A DNA stretch of 64,000 bases from an uncultured Porphyromonadaceae bacterium (GTDB lineage: Bacteria > Bacteroidota > Bacteroidia > Bacteroidales > Coprobacteraceae), in the NCBI GenBank assembly GCA_900545915.1, contig URAV01000004.1:58003-122002 (forward strand). Reading direction: 5' to 3'. A program made the position numbers and the translations under genes. Positions 62,946 to 64,000 of this stretch are shown here, in pieces. How positions within the stretch are numbered: the stretch's first letter is position 1; the number at the start of each line of letters is the position of its first letter. The notes under the pieces were generated by a model, which had not been told where the DNA came from, searched no databases, and saw only the letters and a list, made by a program, of their open reading frames with translations.

Positions 62946-64000
62946 TGAGGACGAACTGGAAGAAGAGGAAGAATGCGAATGCCCTTGGGTAGACAGCAAG
63001 GGCAAAGTGCGTGAAACCGCTTACTGCCAGTACCTTTTAGAGAAACACCCCATGATGTGCCTGAAACAGAAGCTGTTCGACCAGAACGGCGAGGTAGACG
63101 AGGACGCACTGCTCTACGAAGTCCACAGCGACCTCCGTGACTTTGTGCTCGACAACCTTGCCAAGAAGGAGAAGCAGGTTCTGGACGCACTCCGTATCGA
63201 AACCTATACCCCTGAATGGAAACCCCAGCTTGACCGCATCCATCTCCAGAACGGAACCTACTTTCTGGACGAGCGGGGCTTTGTGCCGGAAAAGGAACTC
63301 TGCCTGAACCGGCTCCCCGTGGAATACCAGCCCGATGCCCCTGCACCGACCAAGTGGCTGGAATTTCTGGACGGTCTGCTGATCCCGGAGGACATTCTGA
63401 CCTTGCAGGAATATCTCGGCTATCTTCTGATCCCGTCTACCAAGGCGCAGAAGATGCTGGTCATGACCGGCAAGGGCGGCGAGGGAAAATCCCGCATCGG
63501 CTTGCTGCTGAAGAAGCTGTTCGGGGAAGCCTCTCACTCCGAATCCATCCTCCGCATCGAAACGAACCGCTTTGCCAGTGCAAATCTGGAGTACAAGCTG
63601 GTCATGGTCGATGACGATCTGAACATGGTGGCTTTGCCCGAAACACGGAACATCAAGTCCATCGTCACCGCTGAAGACCGTTTGTGCATCGAGCGGAAGA
63701 ATAAGCAGGCTGTGCAAGGTCTGCTGTACGTTCGTTTCATCTGCTTCGGCAATGGCAACCTTGTGGCTGCTCACGATGACAGCGACGGCTTCTGGCGCAG
63801 ACAGATTTTGGTGGCGGTGAAAGACCGCGACCCTGCCCGGGTGGATAACCCCTTCCTCATCGAAGAGCTGTCCGAGGAGCGTCCCGGCATCCTGCTGTGG
63901 ATGCTGGAGGGGCTGCACCGTCTGCTGGCGAACCGCTATCAGTTTACCATCAGCGAGCGCTCCATCCAGAACCTCGAAGCAGCCATGGCGGACAGCGACA
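62908..64000 (+). CDS. D5/P4-type primase-helicase, 3' end outside window
   Basis: The frame from ATG 62908 (MSDWKKRNEDWRDEDELEEE) stays open to the window end, 364 codons, overlapping the CHC2 gene by 38 nt. It contains a superfamily-3 helicase Walker A 'TGKGGEGKSRIGLLL' (about 63469-63510), Walker B-like 'KLVMVDDDLNM' and 'FICFGNGNL' (sensor/motif C-like). This matches phage/plasmid primase P4-family replication proteins of mobile elements. The antisense frames here are only shadows. Confidence 0.82.
   Translation, partial: MSDWKKRNEDWRDEDELEEEEECECPWVDSKGKVRETAYCQYLLEKHPMMCLKQKLFDQNGEVDEDALLYEVHSDLRDFVLDNLAKKEKQVLDALRIETYTPEWKPQLDRIHLQNGTYFLDERGFVPEKELCLNRLPVEYQPDAPAPTKWLEFLDGLLIPEDILTLQEYLGYLLIPSTKAQKMLVMTGKGGEGKSRIGLLLKKLFGEASHSESILRIETNRFASANLEYKLVMVDDDLNMVALPETRNIKSIVTAEDRLCIERKNKQAVQGLLYVRFICFGNGNLVAAHDDSDGFWRRQILVAVKDRDPARVDNPFLIEELSEERPGILLWMLEGLHRLLANRYQFTISERSIQNLEAAMADSD

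Noticed and set aside
63037..63918. 293-aa minus-strand frame in the GC-rich block
   Set aside because: It is antisense to the primase-helicase with its clear Walker motifs; composition effects in GC-rich DNA create long shadow frames.
62255..64000. Integrated conjugative element inserted into yicC
   Set aside because: No integrase, attachment repeat or element end is at the boundary; the block begins inside a gene. Misassembly is simpler, though not proven.

Overview
The window reads as a low-GC Bacteroidales-type chromosome up to about position 62,270. Supporting signs are two proteins with type IX secretion (T9SS) C-terminal sorting domains, lipoproteins, an rpoZ of the Bacteroidetes Rpb6 type, promoter elements of the form TAnnTTTG, few Shine-Dalgarno sites, and a type II-C CRISPR repeat of the 47-bp Bacteroidetes kind. 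The genus cannot be fixed from sequence alone. From about 62,270 to the end the DNA becomes clearly GC-rich with AGGAGG-type ribosome binding sites, looks like a Firmicutes mobile-element replication module, and cuts the yicC gene; the most economical reading is a chimeric contig or a recent rearrangement.

Layout. 1-5,223: the 3' part of a giant T9SS-exported multidomain protein. 5.3-8.5 kb: DUF2461 protein, OPT oligopeptide transporter, a small helix-turn-helix protein with an unusual structured leader. 9.0-15.7 kb: a membrane-spanning kelch/winged-helix regulator divergent from a long GH3 glycosidase. 15.8-26.5 kb: MATE exporter, OM lipoprotein, S9 peptidase, YgiQ radical SAM protein, uvrB, phenylacetate-CoA ligase and its ACT partner. 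27.0-28.2 kb: bamD and rpoZ. 28.4-32.9 kb: the phosphate uptake cluster pstS (divergent) and pstC-pstA-pstB-phoU. 33.2-35.5 kb: discoidin-domain protein and sialate O-acetylesterase.

35.6-52.5 kb is an accessory island. Its left half, all on the minus strand, is a T9SS/RHS operon: a T9SS cargo protein, a YD-repeat protein, an RHS protein with an N-terminal thioredoxin domain, then a tail of small ORFs, a TonB-C-like lipoprotein and a JAMM-type fragment, as expected for a polymorphic-toxin locus with displaced tips. Its right half is a type II-C CRISPR-Cas locus: tracrRNA (minus strand, own promoter), cas9 carrying a 1-nt frameshift, cas1, cas2, and a three-spacer array whose repeats carry an embedded Bacteroidetes promoter. 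A MITE-like intergenic repeat family, with copies at about 26.7, 28.3 and 50.7 kb, has a copy inserted between cas9 and cas1.

52.7-62.3 kb: ppdK, rlmD, an MFS transporter, an OM barrel protein, and the conserved minus-strand run yicC'-gmk-nadD-DUF5063-3'-5' exonuclease. 62.3-64.0 kb: a 35-aa ORF, a CHC2 zinc-finger primase-like protein and a D5/P4-type primase-helicase running off the window end, all on the plus strand. No tRNA or rRNA genes were seen.
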